DNA of 64,000 bases, taken from positions 40,553-104,552 of the forward strand of contig JAFYPD010000043.1 of NCBI GenBank assembly GCA_017547685.1. The letters are read 5' to 3'. This document shows positions 20,498 through 27,926 of this stretch, in pieces. The notes below the pieces were generated by a model that saw only the letters and a program-made list of their open reading frames with translations, searched no databases and was not told the origin of the DNA. Position numbers and translations under genes: made by a program. The stretch is from Peptococcaceae bacterium. Its GTDB lineage: Bacteria; Bacillota; Peptococcia; Peptococcales; Peptococcaceae. Each line of letters begins with the position of its first letter. The first letter of the stretch is position 1.

Positions 20498-20963
20498 TGC
20501 AATTTTACAGGATGATCGGTTTGTGTACGGGCTGCAGCGAATCACCGAACTGGAAGCGAAGCGCATTTTCTGCTGCCATCGGCTGGACCATCTGCTGGAT
20601 GTGGCCCGCATTGCATGGATTATGGTGCTGGAACAGCAGATGCCTTTACAGAAAGATATTGTTTACGGTGCGGCACTGCTGCACGATTTAGGCCGGTATC
20701 GGCAGTATGAGGAGAATATTCCCCATCATCAGGCCAGTGCGGAACTGGCGGCTATGATACTGCCGGATGCAGGTTATACGGCAGAAGAAACCGCTATAAT
20801 TGCAGATGCCATCGGACAGCACGGTGATGAGGCAAAAAGCCGGAGTCAGCTGGCGCGGGTGCTGTACCAGGCCGACAAACTGAGCCGCAACTGTTTCCAG
20901 TGTGCCGCACAGACCGAATGCAAATGGACGGAAGAAAAGCGAAATAAAATCATTCAATATTAA
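20472..20963 (+). CDS. HD domain phosphohydrolase in the folate operon
   Basis: A 163-residue HD-superfamily protein. The metal ligands are visible: CHRLDHLLDVARIAW (first His), LLHDLGRYRQYEE (His-Asp), a downstream HHQASAELA and an IGQHGDE segment. The ATG at 20472 follows an AGGAGGAGGTG SD and lies inside folC; folP starts 14 bases after its stop. The folate pathway needs a phosphatase to dephosphorylate dihydroneopterin triphosphate, and this hydrolase is a candidate by position only. A housekeeping nucleotide-phosphohydrolase role is equally possible. Confidence 0.8.
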   Translation: MEQNMKRIDAILQDDRFVYGLQRITELEAKRIFCCHRLDHLLDVARIAWIMVLEQQMPLQKDIVYGAALLHDLGRYRQYEENIPHHQASAELAAMILPDAGYTAEETAIIADAIGQHGDEAKSRSQLARVLYQADKLSRNCFQCAAQTECKWTEEKRNKIIQY

Positions 20964-20976
20964 GGAGTGTAACATC

Positions 20977-21831
20977 ATGCAACAGACAATGAAGATTGGC
21001 AGCCGGGTTTTTGATTTACACAATCACACTTACATTATGGCGATTTTAAATGTCACGCCTGATTCTTTTTCCGACGGCGGCAGCTATCAGACCATAGACG
21101 ATGTGCTGTACCGGGTGGAACAGATGATTGCCGAGGGGGCAGATATCATTGATATCGGCGGGGAATCTACACGACCGGGGCATACTGTCATTGGAGATGA
21201 TGAGGAAATCAACCGCGTGGTGCCGGCCATTGCGGCCATCGCAAAGCGGTTTGATGTGCCGATATCCATTGACACGTACAAGGCACCGGTGGCGCAGGCT
21301 GCGCTGCAGAGCGGGGCGCATCTGGTCAATGATATCTGGGGGCTGCAGCATGACAGCGCCATGGCCGATGTGATTGCGAAAGCAGGGGCGAGCTGCTGCC
21401 TGATGCACAATAAAAATAATAAAGACTATACGGATTTTCTGCCGGAATGCATGGAAACGCTGCGTAAAAGTGCAGAAACTGCGCTGCGGGCCGGTATTCC
21501 GAAAGAAAAGATCATGCTGGATCCGGGCGTCGGGTTTGGCAAAACCTATGAACAGAACCTGTACGTGATGAAGCATCTGGAAGCGTTCCAACAGCTTGGA
21601 TATCCAATGCTTTTAGGTACATCCCGTAAATCTATGATTGGACTGGCTCTGGATCTGCCTGTTGACCAGAGGCTGGAAGGCACACTGGTAACAACCGTAA
21701 TGGCGGTGCTGGCCGGCTGGAATTTTGTGCGGGTACACGACGTAAAAGAAAATTACCGTGTAATTAAAATGGCCGAAACCATACGAAACTGTAAGTTGCA
21801 GGGCGGACAGGAGGATCAGGAACATGGATAA
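20977..21831 (+). CDS. folP: dihydropteroate synthase
   Basis: A 284-residue TIM-barrel enzyme that condenses p-aminobenzoate with hydroxymethyldihydropterin pyrophosphate and is the sulfonamide target. Motifs ILNVTPDSFSDGG near residue 22, DIGGESTRPG near 58 and LDPGVGFGKT near 180 are intact. The ATG at 20977 follows AAGGAG; the open frame further upstream overlaps the HD gene and is not needed. It overlaps folBK by eight bases, so the operon is translationally coupled. Confidence 0.95.
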   Translation: MQQTMKIGSRVFDLHNHTYIMAILNVTPDSFSDGGSYQTIDDVLYRVEQMIAEGADIIDIGGESTRPGHTVIGDDEEINRVVPAIAAIAKRFDVPISIDTYKAPVAQAALQSGAHLVNDIWGLQHDSAMADVIAKAGASCCLMHNKNNKDYTDFLPECMETLRKSAETALRAGIPKEKIMLDPGVGFGKTYEQNLYVMKHLEAFQQLGYPMLLGTSRKSMIGLALDLPVDQRLEGTLVTTVMAVLAGWNFVRVHDVKENYRVIKMAETIRNCKLQGGQEDQEHG

Positions 21832-22645
21832 AATCTGTATTGAAAATTTAGAGATTTACGCCCGGCACGGGGTGTATCCGGAGGAAAATAAACTGGGGCA
21901 GAAGTTTGTCATCTGTGCCCGGCTCTATGTGGATGCCAGCCAGGCGGCGCGGCAGGACGATTTGAGCCTGTCGGTCAACTACGGCGAGGTTTGTTATTAT
22001 ATCAAAGAACTGATGGAAACCCATACCTTTCGCCTGATTGAAACAGTGGCCGATGTGCTGGCCCGGGAGATTTTACTGAAATTCCCTCTAGTTCAGCGTG
22101 TCGAGCTGGAAGTGAAAAAGCCAAATGCGCCGATTATGCTGCCGTTTGAGTATGTATCGGTTGCGGTGGAACGGCAGTGGCACAATGTGTATGTGGGCAT
22201 CGGCAGCAACATGGGCAACCGGGAAACGCTGATTCGCAATGCCATGCTATTATTAAACGAACAGCGGGACTGCCAGATTGTGAAAGGATCCAGTCTGTTT
22301 GTGACAGCGCCGTACGGTTATACGGACCAGCCGGAGTTTCTCAACGGCTGTCTGCTGGTGAAAACCCTGCAGAATCCGCAGCAGTTTTTAGATACCCTGC
22401 ACGCTATCGAGCTGCGCCTGGGCAGGGAACGGAAGATTCACTGGGGGCCGCGCACCATTGACTTAGACATTCTGCTGTACGATGATGCTGTTATCAGCAC
22501 AGAAACCCTGACAGTACCTCACATCGACATGCAGAACCGTATGTTTGTGCTGAAACCGCTGGATGAAATTGCTGGCTTTGTGCGTCATCCGCTGCTGGGA
22601 AAAACCATTCATCAGCTGTGCGCAGAGCTGGAAGAAAGAAAATAA
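21824..22645 (+). CDS. folBK: dihydroneopterin aldolase / HPPK fusion
   Basis: A 273-residue bifunctional protein. Residues 1-118 are dihydroneopterin aldolase (IENLEIYARHGVYPEENKLG, NYGEVCYYIK), and residues 122-273 are 6-hydroxymethyl-7,8-dihydropterin pyrophosphokinase (YVGIGSNMGNRETL, then HWGPRTIDLDILLYDD). It makes and activates the pterin for FolP. It closes the operon and is followed by a perfect 17-bp terminator. The first step, GTP cyclohydrolase, is not encoded in the window. Confidence 0.95.
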   Translation: MDKICIENLEIYARHGVYPEENKLGQKFVICARLYVDASQAARQDDLSLSVNYGEVCYYIKELMETHTFRLIETVADVLAREILLKFPLVQRVELEVKKPNAPIMLPFEYVSVAVERQWHNVYVGIGSNMGNRETLIRNAMLLLNEQRDCQIVKGSSLFVTAPYGYTDQPEFLNGCLLVKTLQNPQQFLDTLHAIELRLGRERKIHWGPRTIDLDILLYDDAVISTETLTVPHIDMQNRMFVLKPLDEIAGFVRHPLLGKTIHQLCAELEERK

Positions 22646-22648
22646 AAT

Positions 22649-22708
22649 AAAACCGGAACAGACAGAATTGTGAACGGTGCAAACTGTCTGTTCCGGTTTT
22701 GTATTTTT
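22649..22708. terminator. terminator after folBK; left module of repeat E, copy 1
   Basis: Perfect 17-bp stem AAAACCGGAACAGACAG / CTGTCTGTTCCGGTTTT with an 18-base loop and T-rich tail. Works in both orientations between folBK and the convergent acyltransferase. Confidence 0.88.
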
Positions 22709-22878
22709 GTATTGAAACAACCTTTCTGATGTTGCCGGATGCTGGCCTGGTGCTGGCACTTTTGGCTCAACCAATAGGCCGATGTTGGGGTGTTGGCACT
22801 TTTCACAAAAATTTAAAAATGAAAAAATAAATAGAAAAAGTTTTGTAAAATGCTATCAACGTCACCACCGCCAACATC
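22709..22878. repeat. composite repeat E, copy 1 (right part)
   Basis: Contains repeated GATGTTG/TGTTGGCAC-like words (22728, 22781), the word GGCTCAACCAATAGG at 22764-22778, and a hairpin whose arms are GATGTTGGGGTG and CACCGCCAACATC (22866-22878) around an A-rich loop. The same architecture recurs at 51874-52109 with different arm sequence. Short open frames across it on the minus strand are judged spurious. Confidence 0.55.
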
Positions 22879-22879
22879 T

Positions 22880-23908
22880 TTAACATAAATACTGTTTTAT
22901 AATCGGAATCTTTTTCATCACAGCGGTGGCAAACCAGCTGAGTAAAAACGCCAGAATGGCCACGACTGGCACAGCCAGTGCCGCTGGCGGGAAGAGCAGG
23001 GCATTGATGCCGAAGTGTTCTAACACGGCCAGAATGAACGGATGAATCAGATAGATGCCCAGGCTGTAATCCACCAGATTGGCAATCAGTTTCTGATGAT
23101 GCTGCAGCAATACTGGAATCTCATACTGATAAAACAGAAACACTGCCACGGAAAGGCAGACGGTGTTTAAGGTGAACGGGTCGTAGTAGGCGAATGCCGT
23201 GTTCAGCTCCATCGCTTTGTGATAGCTGGCAAATACGGTGAATATAAGGCTCGCAGTGCCGGCCAGATAACACAGATAGCGCGCGGTTCTGGATAACACC
23301 GTGGTGCGAAAATAGTAGCCCAGCACGAAATAGCCGGTGTAGCCCAGCGTGAAAGAGAAGAACATAAACTGGCGCATGGTTTTTGCCCAGGTGAACGGCA
23401 GTACCGGCAGAATAACTGCAAAACAGAAGGCCAGCACTAGAAAATACTGGATCAGTGTGCGGTCCGCTGTAATCTTTTTCAGAAACGGGATAATCAGATA
23501 CAGCCCCAGCAGCATATAGCAGTACCACAGATGATAGTGACCGGTCTGGAATGCCAAGGACACGGTGGCCCAGTCAATCTCGTAGCCGCGGAACAGTGCC
23601 CAGAATACATTGCGCCAGGTAGCGTAGAAAAACGACCAGAATATTAAAATAATGAAAATCTTTTTACAGTAGCGCTGAAACAGCTTCGGCAGTGTGATCT
23701 CTCTGGACGGGTCCAGCAGAAACATGCCGCTGATCATTACAAAGATGGATACTGCCGGCCGTGCCATACTGTCGTAGGCGTGGAAGGTAAACCATTCAGC
23801 AGAATCCACCGGCACAGATGCCCAGTACTGGGCCGCCACATGCAGTAGCACTACCATAAACGCTGCACTGATGCGCAGCAAATCCGCATAATGAGTACGT
23901 TGTGACAT
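22880..23908 (-). CDS. acyltransferase family (acyltransferase 3) membrane protein
   Basis: A 342-residue protein with about ten hydrophobic helices. The N-terminus RTHYADLLRISAAFMVVLLHV holds the conserved Arg and the catalytic-type His of the acyltransferase-3 family, which O-acylates sugars, peptidoglycan or surface polymers. I set the start at the ATG at 23908, preceded by AGGAGAAAATT; the longer frame lacks an SD. No polysaccharide genes are adjacent, so the acceptor is unknown. Confidence 0.85.
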   Translation of the reverse strand: MSQRTHYADLLRISAAFMVVLLHVAAQYWASVPVDSAEWFTFHAYDSMARPAVSIFVMISGMFLLDPSREITLPKLFQRYCKKIFIILIFWSFFYATWRNVFWALFRGYEIDWATVSLAFQTGHYHLWYCYMLLGLYLIIPFLKKITADRTLIQYFLVLAFCFAVILPVLPFTWAKTMRQFMFFSFTLGYTGYFVLGYYFRTTVLSRTARYLCYLAGTASLIFTVFASYHKAMELNTAFAYYDPFTLNTVCLSVAVFLFYQYEIPVLLQHHQKLIANLVDYSLGIYLIHPFILAVLEHFGINALLFPPAALAVPVVAILAFLLSWFATAVMKKIPIIKQYLC

Positions 23909-24054
23909 AATTTTCTCCTGATACAAATTAAAATAAAAACAGTTGTATAACTTTATTTTACACGAGAACCGGAAAGATGCAAAGATGAAAAATAAAAAAC
24001 GGGTCTGTTGCGTTATGTACAACGGACCCGTTTGTGGTTCAGACATATTCTTTT

Positions 24055-24564
24055 TTACATGGCCGCTTCTACCTGTTTGCGGATATAGGAAGGTATTTCT
24101 TCAAACGGAATACCAAGCACAACGGATAATTCCTCATGCAGGAAGATTTCGGCCTGCTTTTTATACTGTACATCTGTTTTGCCGGGGGTTTTTCCTCTGG
24201 CTTCCAGCTCCTGGCTTTTGCGGTGAATGTTTTTAATTAGCTGTATCAGCGCGGCGCAGTCGTGGGTTTGCAGCATACACTTGTAATGTTCGGCCAGCGC
24301 TTTCTGGTCTTTGCTGTAATCAGGAGTTTCCTCAACAGATGGAATGGAAGCAATCAGATGCATGGCTTCTTCTTTTGAGATAATGGCACGCATAAACACT
24401 TTGGAATCTACTGGGATATAAATAATTCCAGAGCCGCGTACTGGGGCCAGATGGTAATAGAGTACATCCTGCGCTGCAGCGGCAAAATCTTCCGGAATGC
24501 CGATTTTTTCTACACGGCAGACACCAGTGTTACGGTACACGATGTAATCGCCTTCTTGAAACAT
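24055..24564 (-). CDS. CarD-family transcriptional regulator
   Basis: A 169-residue CarD/CdnL-like protein. The N-terminus MFQEGDYIVYRNTGVCRVEKI is the Tudor-like domain that binds the RNA polymerase beta lobe, with YYHLAPVRGSGIIYIPVDS following; the C-terminal half is helical. Members modulate open-complex stability, often on rRNA or stress promoters. The ATG at 24564 follows an AAAGGAGGA SD. It is a single gene on the minus strand. Confidence 0.88.
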   Translation of the reverse strand: MFQEGDYIVYRNTGVCRVEKIGIPEDFAAAAQDVLYYHLAPVRGSGIIYIPVDSKVFMRAIISKEEAMHLIASIPSVEETPDYSKDQKALAEHYKCMLQTHDCAALIQLIKNIHRKSQELEARGKTPGKTDVQYKKQAEIFLHEELSVVLGIPFEEIPSYIRKQVEAAM

Positions 24565-24750
24565 GCAAGTTCCTCCTTTGCGAAAAAATAGGATAATAAT
24601 AAATAACAGATAATAGGGCATAAAACACCATAATATATTCTATAAATATTATTATACTCTTTTTTTCTGGTTCGCATAAGGGGGACTTGCCGCAAAGAAC
24701 GTTAAAAAATTTTAATCGGAATGGATAAAAGAAATCAGGGTATCTTTGGA

Positions 24751-26079
24751 TTATCGCCGCACAATCCGGATTTCCTGCCCGGACCGGGCATCTACAAAGA
24801 CGGAGAACGCTTCTTCCACCACAGTGCCGCGCACCTCGTAGGTCAGAATTTCGTTCACACTGTATTCATCGGTAATCAGAGCCAGCCGCACATCTTCCAC
24901 ATGAAAGTTGGGGTTCATGTCTTTTAAAATCTGTTCTCTGCTGATGGTAGGGCTTGGCAGCTGCCGCTGATAATGGCGGGTGGCGTAACTGGTCTGGTCA
25001 AAGTTAAGAACGGAGTTGTCGTCCAGCGCCATCTGAATTTTCACCATGTCGGAATAAATATAGATGCCGTTCATGCGGGGCACAAAGGTTAAATCCGCAA
25101 TGGTGTCATCGGTGATGCTGTCCACACAGGCCATATCGGTAAAGTTCAGCTTTTGCAGCAGGGTTTCCGCCTGGCTGATGGCCTGCTGTGCATCAAACTG
25201 TGCCTCACCAACATCCCGGGTCTGATAAAACTGCAGAATCTGACCGCCTTTCTGGCTGACCTCCACGTAGAGGACGGTATCTTCCGATTCATTCTGATAG
25301 CGTACACCGTAGACTGGAATTTTTGTATCCTGAGAACTGAATTCCACCTGTCCCTGGCTGTGCGCAATATCCAGCCCGTCTAAAAAGTCATCGGCCGCGG
25401 AAACAGCTTCCATCCGGGTAATCTGGTCACCGGTGATGGCGCGGGGTTCCGGCTCGATTTTGCGCACGCCTTCCTCAAACTTCAGTTCTGGAAAGGCATG
25501 TACCTGCGATTCGATGCTGCGGAAGGTAGTGGCTACTACATTCTCTTCATCCTCCATGGATAAGGAGGAAAGCAGCAGATTTTCATTTAAGATGCGGTTT
25601 TCCAGTTTGTCCAGCTCAGTCTGTACCACGCGGGAGCGGCGATAAAATTCCTCCAGCTGGTTCCAGTCCTGTTCGGACAGCGGTTTTTGCTGCAGTACAT
25701 TTTTGCGCAGCAGATAATAACTGTACTCCGCCACATCATTCAGGAGCAAATCGGTACTTTCCAGCTCGTGCATGGCCACCGGCAGGCCGCCTAAATGGCT
25801 GATGGCGCTGTATACCTCACGCCAGAGGCTGGATAAGCCCAGCAGCAGCTGTTCCTGGCTGGTGGTAACCAGAAGCTGCGCCAGCTGGCCGTTCATGGCC
25901 TGCACGGAATCAGACAGTTCTCCGAAGCTGCGCTGATACTGCCCTTCCGCCTGATAAGCAGTCATCATCTTCTGCTGTTCCAGTTCACTGATTTGCTGCT
26001 GACTCCACCAGAATCCGCCTGCCAGAAGAAGGAGCAGCAGAAGAATCAGGATAATGAAAAACGTATTTTCTCGTTTCAT
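24751..26079 (-). CDS. ypeB: YpeB-like germination protein with PepSY domains
   Basis: A 442-residue membrane-anchored protein. One strong N-terminal membrane helix (residues 6-24) is followed by a long helical region and, after residue ~210, PepSY-type beta-alpha repeats (RMEAVSAADDFLDGL, ISQAETLLQKL, ISREQILKDM). Its place directly after a SleB-type hydrolase matches the sleB-ypeB pair of spore formers, where YpeB stabilises SleB. I chose the ATG at 26079 with a GGAG SD; sleB ends four bases upstream of it. YpeB homology is by pattern, not by search. Confidence 0.82.
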   Translation of the reverse strand: MKRENTFFIILILLLLLLLAGGFWWSQQQISELEQQKMMTAYQAEGQYQRSFGELSDSVQAMNGQLAQLLVTTSQEQLLLGLSSLWREVYSAISHLGGLPVAMHELESTDLLLNDVAEYSYYLLRKNVLQQKPLSEQDWNQLEEFYRRSRVVQTELDKLENRILNENLLLSSLSMEDEENVVATTFRSIESQVHAFPELKFEEGVRKIEPEPRAITGDQITRMEAVSAADDFLDGLDIAHSQGQVEFSSQDTKIPVYGVRYQNESEDTVLYVEVSQKGGQILQFYQTRDVGEAQFDAQQAISQAETLLQKLNFTDMACVDSITDDTIADLTFVPRMNGIYIYSDMVKIQMALDDNSVLNFDQTSYATRHYQRQLPSPTISREQILKDMNPNFHVEDVRLALITDEYSVNEILTYEVRGTVVEEAFSVFVDARSGQEIRIVRR

Positions 26080-26083
26080 AGGC

Positions 26084-26533
26084 TCACACTCCAAATACAT
26101 GCTTGCCAATCTGGGTTATAATTTTGCGTGACCAGATCCATTTGCTGGTGGCCGTGGATGGGTTCCAGTAATACAGGGCGCCGTAAGTGGGGTCCCAGCC
26201 GTTGATTGCCGCTTTGGCCGCATTAATTGATGTCTGGTTCGGCTCCATGTAATACTGGCCGTCCCGCACAGCGTCGAATGCGCCAGGCTGGAAACAGACC
26301 CCATACACACTGTCTGGAAATTTTTTGTCTTCCACCCGGTTCAGAATAACTGCACCCACGGCCACTTTTCCCACATAAGGTTCTCCGCGGGCTTCTCCGT
26401 GAATCATTTTGGCCAGTACCATCACATCATTGCTGCTGTATGTGCCGCTGCCGGCCTGTGCCTGATGATACTGCGGTGAAGGCACGGCAAGTATCAGTGC
26501 GGTGCAGAGCAGTATTGAAATGAGTTTCCGCAT
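26084..26533 (-). CDS. sleB: SleB-type cell wall hydrolase, catalytic domain only
   Basis: A 149-residue secreted protein. A signal peptide (to about residue 27, ending AQA) precedes a hydrolase-2 domain with MVLAKMIHGEARGEPYVGKVAV, whose Glu is the likely catalytic acid, then AVILNRV, and YYWNPSTATS near the end. It is a lytic transglycosylase of the spore-cortex SleB/CwlJ class. Usual SleB proteins have an N-terminal peptidoglycan-binding domain and about 300 residues; that domain is missing here. Its SD AGGAGG pairs with an upstream CCTCCTGTTT. Confidence 0.85.
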   Translation of the reverse strand: MRKLISILLCTALILAVPSPQYHQAQAGSGTYSSNDVMVLAKMIHGEARGEPYVGKVAVGAVILNRVEDKKFPDSVYGVCFQPGAFDAVRDGQYYMEPNQTSINAAKAAINGWDPTYGALYYWNPSTATSKWIWSRKIITQIGKHVFGV

Positions 26534-26540
26534 AAAAATC

Positions 26541-26576
26541 CCTCCTGTTTCTGGCTAGTATGCGAAAAACAGGAGG
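26541..26576 (-). promoter_or_regulatory. hairpin masking the sleB ribosome binding site
   Basis: On the minus strand CCTCCTGTTT pairs perfectly with AAACAGGAGG across 16 bases, and the 3' arm contains the sleB SD. This could hold back translation initiation. Confidence 0.5.
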
Positions 26577-26612
26577 AAACCATACCATATTTCTGGAACC
26601 AGCGGCAGTTTT

Positions 26613-26954
26613 TTATGGCGTGATGATAACCGGCATGCCAATGGCAACAGCATCGAAGAGCTGCTCTACATCAGCGTTGTGCATCCGGATACAGCCGTGT
26701 GATACTGCAGTGCCGATGGCATGCGGTGCGTTGGTGCCGTGGATGCCATAGCCCGGATTGTTTAATCCAATCCACCGGCTGCCGAACACGCTGGGCTCTC
26801 TGATGATTTTTTTATTGACGATATGCCAGTTTCCCACCGGTGACGGTGTCTGACTTTTACCGACGGCAATCGGAAACGTGTAATAGGCCTTCTGATTCTG
26901 ATAAAACAGTAAGCGACGCTGCGATAGCTCAATCATAATATAGGTTGTTGGCAT
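26613..26954 (-). CDS. L,D-transpeptidase (YkuD domain)
   Basis: A 113-residue protein consisting only of a YkuD catalytic domain. The HGTNAPHAIGTAVSHGCIRM stretch carries the active-site His and Cys. Such enzymes make 3-3 peptidoglycan cross-links or attach proteins. There is no signal peptide or LysM domain, so either it is unusually minimal or the start is further upstream. I chose the ATG at 26954 with an AAAGGATG SD because an intrinsic terminator at 26995 lies just before it. It is upstream of sleB on the same strand. Confidence 0.8.
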   Translation of the reverse strand: MPTTYIMIELSQRRLLFYQNQKAYYTFPIAVGKSQTPSPVGNWHIVNKKIIREPSVFGSRWIGLNNPGYGIHGTNAPHAIGTAVSHGCIRMHNADVEQLFDAVAIGMPVIITP

Positions 26955-26994
26955 AGCAATCACATCCTTTGCTGTCAGTATACGATGCGGGCAG

Positions 26995-27023
26995 AAAAAA
27001 AGTGCAGCCGGGAGAGCTGCACC
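26995..27023 (-). terminator. intrinsic terminator in the leader of the L,D-transpeptidase
   Basis: On the minus strand GTGCAGC / GCTGCAC closes a 7-base loop and is followed by seven T. A TTGATT-17-TATGAT promoter lies 40-70 bases upstream, so a transcript of about 60 bases would end here unless read-through occurs. Confidence 0.75.
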
Positions 27024-27062
27024 AAGGGGGGGACGATATAAAAATCGGATATGATTTTCTAT

Positions 27063-27091
27063 ATCATACAACTTTTCTGGGAAAAAATCAA
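27063..27091 (-). promoter_or_regulatory. candidate promoter for a short leader RNA
   Basis: On the minus strand TTGATT (27086-27091), a 17-base spacer, TATGAT (27063-27068). Confidence 0.5.
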
Positions 27092-27115
27092 TAGGAACCT
27101 GTCGCCTAGAAATAA

Positions 27116-27144
27116 TTGGAGTACTGTGACACTTGTGATATAAT
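27116..27144 (+). promoter_or_regulatory. promoter of the HD hydrolase gene
   Basis: TTGGAG (27116-27121), a 17-base spacer and TATAAT (27139-27144) with an extended TG. Confidence 0.75.
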
Positions 27145-27202
27145 AAAATGCGAACGGATTGTATAGATTTATAGTACACGGAAAAAGAAAGGACTTGATG
27201 CA

Positions 27203-27799
27203 ATGGAGCGTTTAGAACAGCAGATGCAGTTTGCCCTGGAGATTGATAAAGAAAAACGGATTTACCGGCAGACATACTGCAGTGATTGCGAGACCTTTGA
27301 AAATGATGCGGAACATGCATGGCATGCGGCACTGATGGCCATTTTGCTCAGCGAATATGCCAATGAGTCTTTTGATGTGCTGAAAACAGTAACCATGCTG
27401 CTGATCCACGATATTGTGGAGATTGATGCGGGCGATACCTACGCCTATGACGATGCCGGCATTGCCACCCAGGCAGAGCGGGAACTGAACGCTGCCAAGC
27501 GTATTTTTGCCATTCTGCCGGAAGACCAGGCTCAGAAGATGATGAATCTGTGGCTGGAATTTGAAGCAGGGGAAACGCCGGAAGCCCGTTTTGCAAAAGT
27601 GATGGATAAAATACAGCCGATTATGCTGAACGCCGCCACTGACGGCCGTGCCTGGAAAGAACATGAGGTAAAGCTGAGCAAAATCCTGAATCGCAATACC
27701 AAAACGCCGGACGGCTCTCAGGTATTGTGGGATTACATGCTGGAAAACTTCATTATGCCTCATGTGGAGAAGGGCAGCATAGAGGATGACAGAAAGTAG
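27203..27799 (+). CDS. HD domain protein (YfbR/HDDC2-like nucleotidase)
   Basis: A 198-residue HD hydrolase. Metal-binding motifs are ENDAEHAWHAALMAILL (His), LLIHDIVEIDAGDTYAYD (His-Asp) and a later Asp near residue 140 in ARFAKVMDKIQPI. This layout matches the HDDC2/YfbR group, which removes the 5' phosphate from deoxyribonucleoside monophosphates. The ATG follows AAAGGAC. It is monocistronic with a clear promoter and repeat element D behind it. Confidence 0.85.
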   Translation: MERLEQQMQFALEIDKEKRIYRQTYCSDCETFENDAEHAWHAALMAILLSEYANESFDVLKTVTMLLIHDIVEIDAGDTYAYDDAGIATQAERELNAAKRIFAILPEDQAQKMMNLWLEFEAGETPEARFAKVMDKIQPIMLNAATDGRAWKEHEVKLSKILNRNTKTPDGSQVLWDYMLENFIMPHVEKGSIEDDRK

Positions 27800-27827
27800 G
27801 TGGGCTGGCAGATTAATAGAATCGAAT

Positions 27828-27897
27828 AAAAAGAGCAGGTATGCATTTCCGCTACCCTCGTAAAATGGGTATAAGCGGAATCTTATCCTGCTCTTTT
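27828..27897 (-). repeat. dispersed structured element R1, copy D (short form)
   Basis: Arms AAAAAGAGCAGG and CCTGCTCTTTT continue into GCATTTCCGCT / AGCGGAATC. It shares with copy C the words GCATTTC.GC and CCCTCGTAAAATG but lacks the inner TTGTCCA hairpin. It sits between convergent genes and ends in T-runs on both strands, so it probably also terminates transcription. Confidence 0.68.
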
Positions 27898-27926
27898 GTT
27901 CTTGGAGATGTGCAGAATTTCTGATT

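Noticed and set aside
22463..22774. 103-codon minus-strand frame
   Set aside because: It spans the folBK end, the terminator and repeat E copy 1; the shared words with copy 2 fall in different frames, so it is DNA-level and not protein-level similarity.
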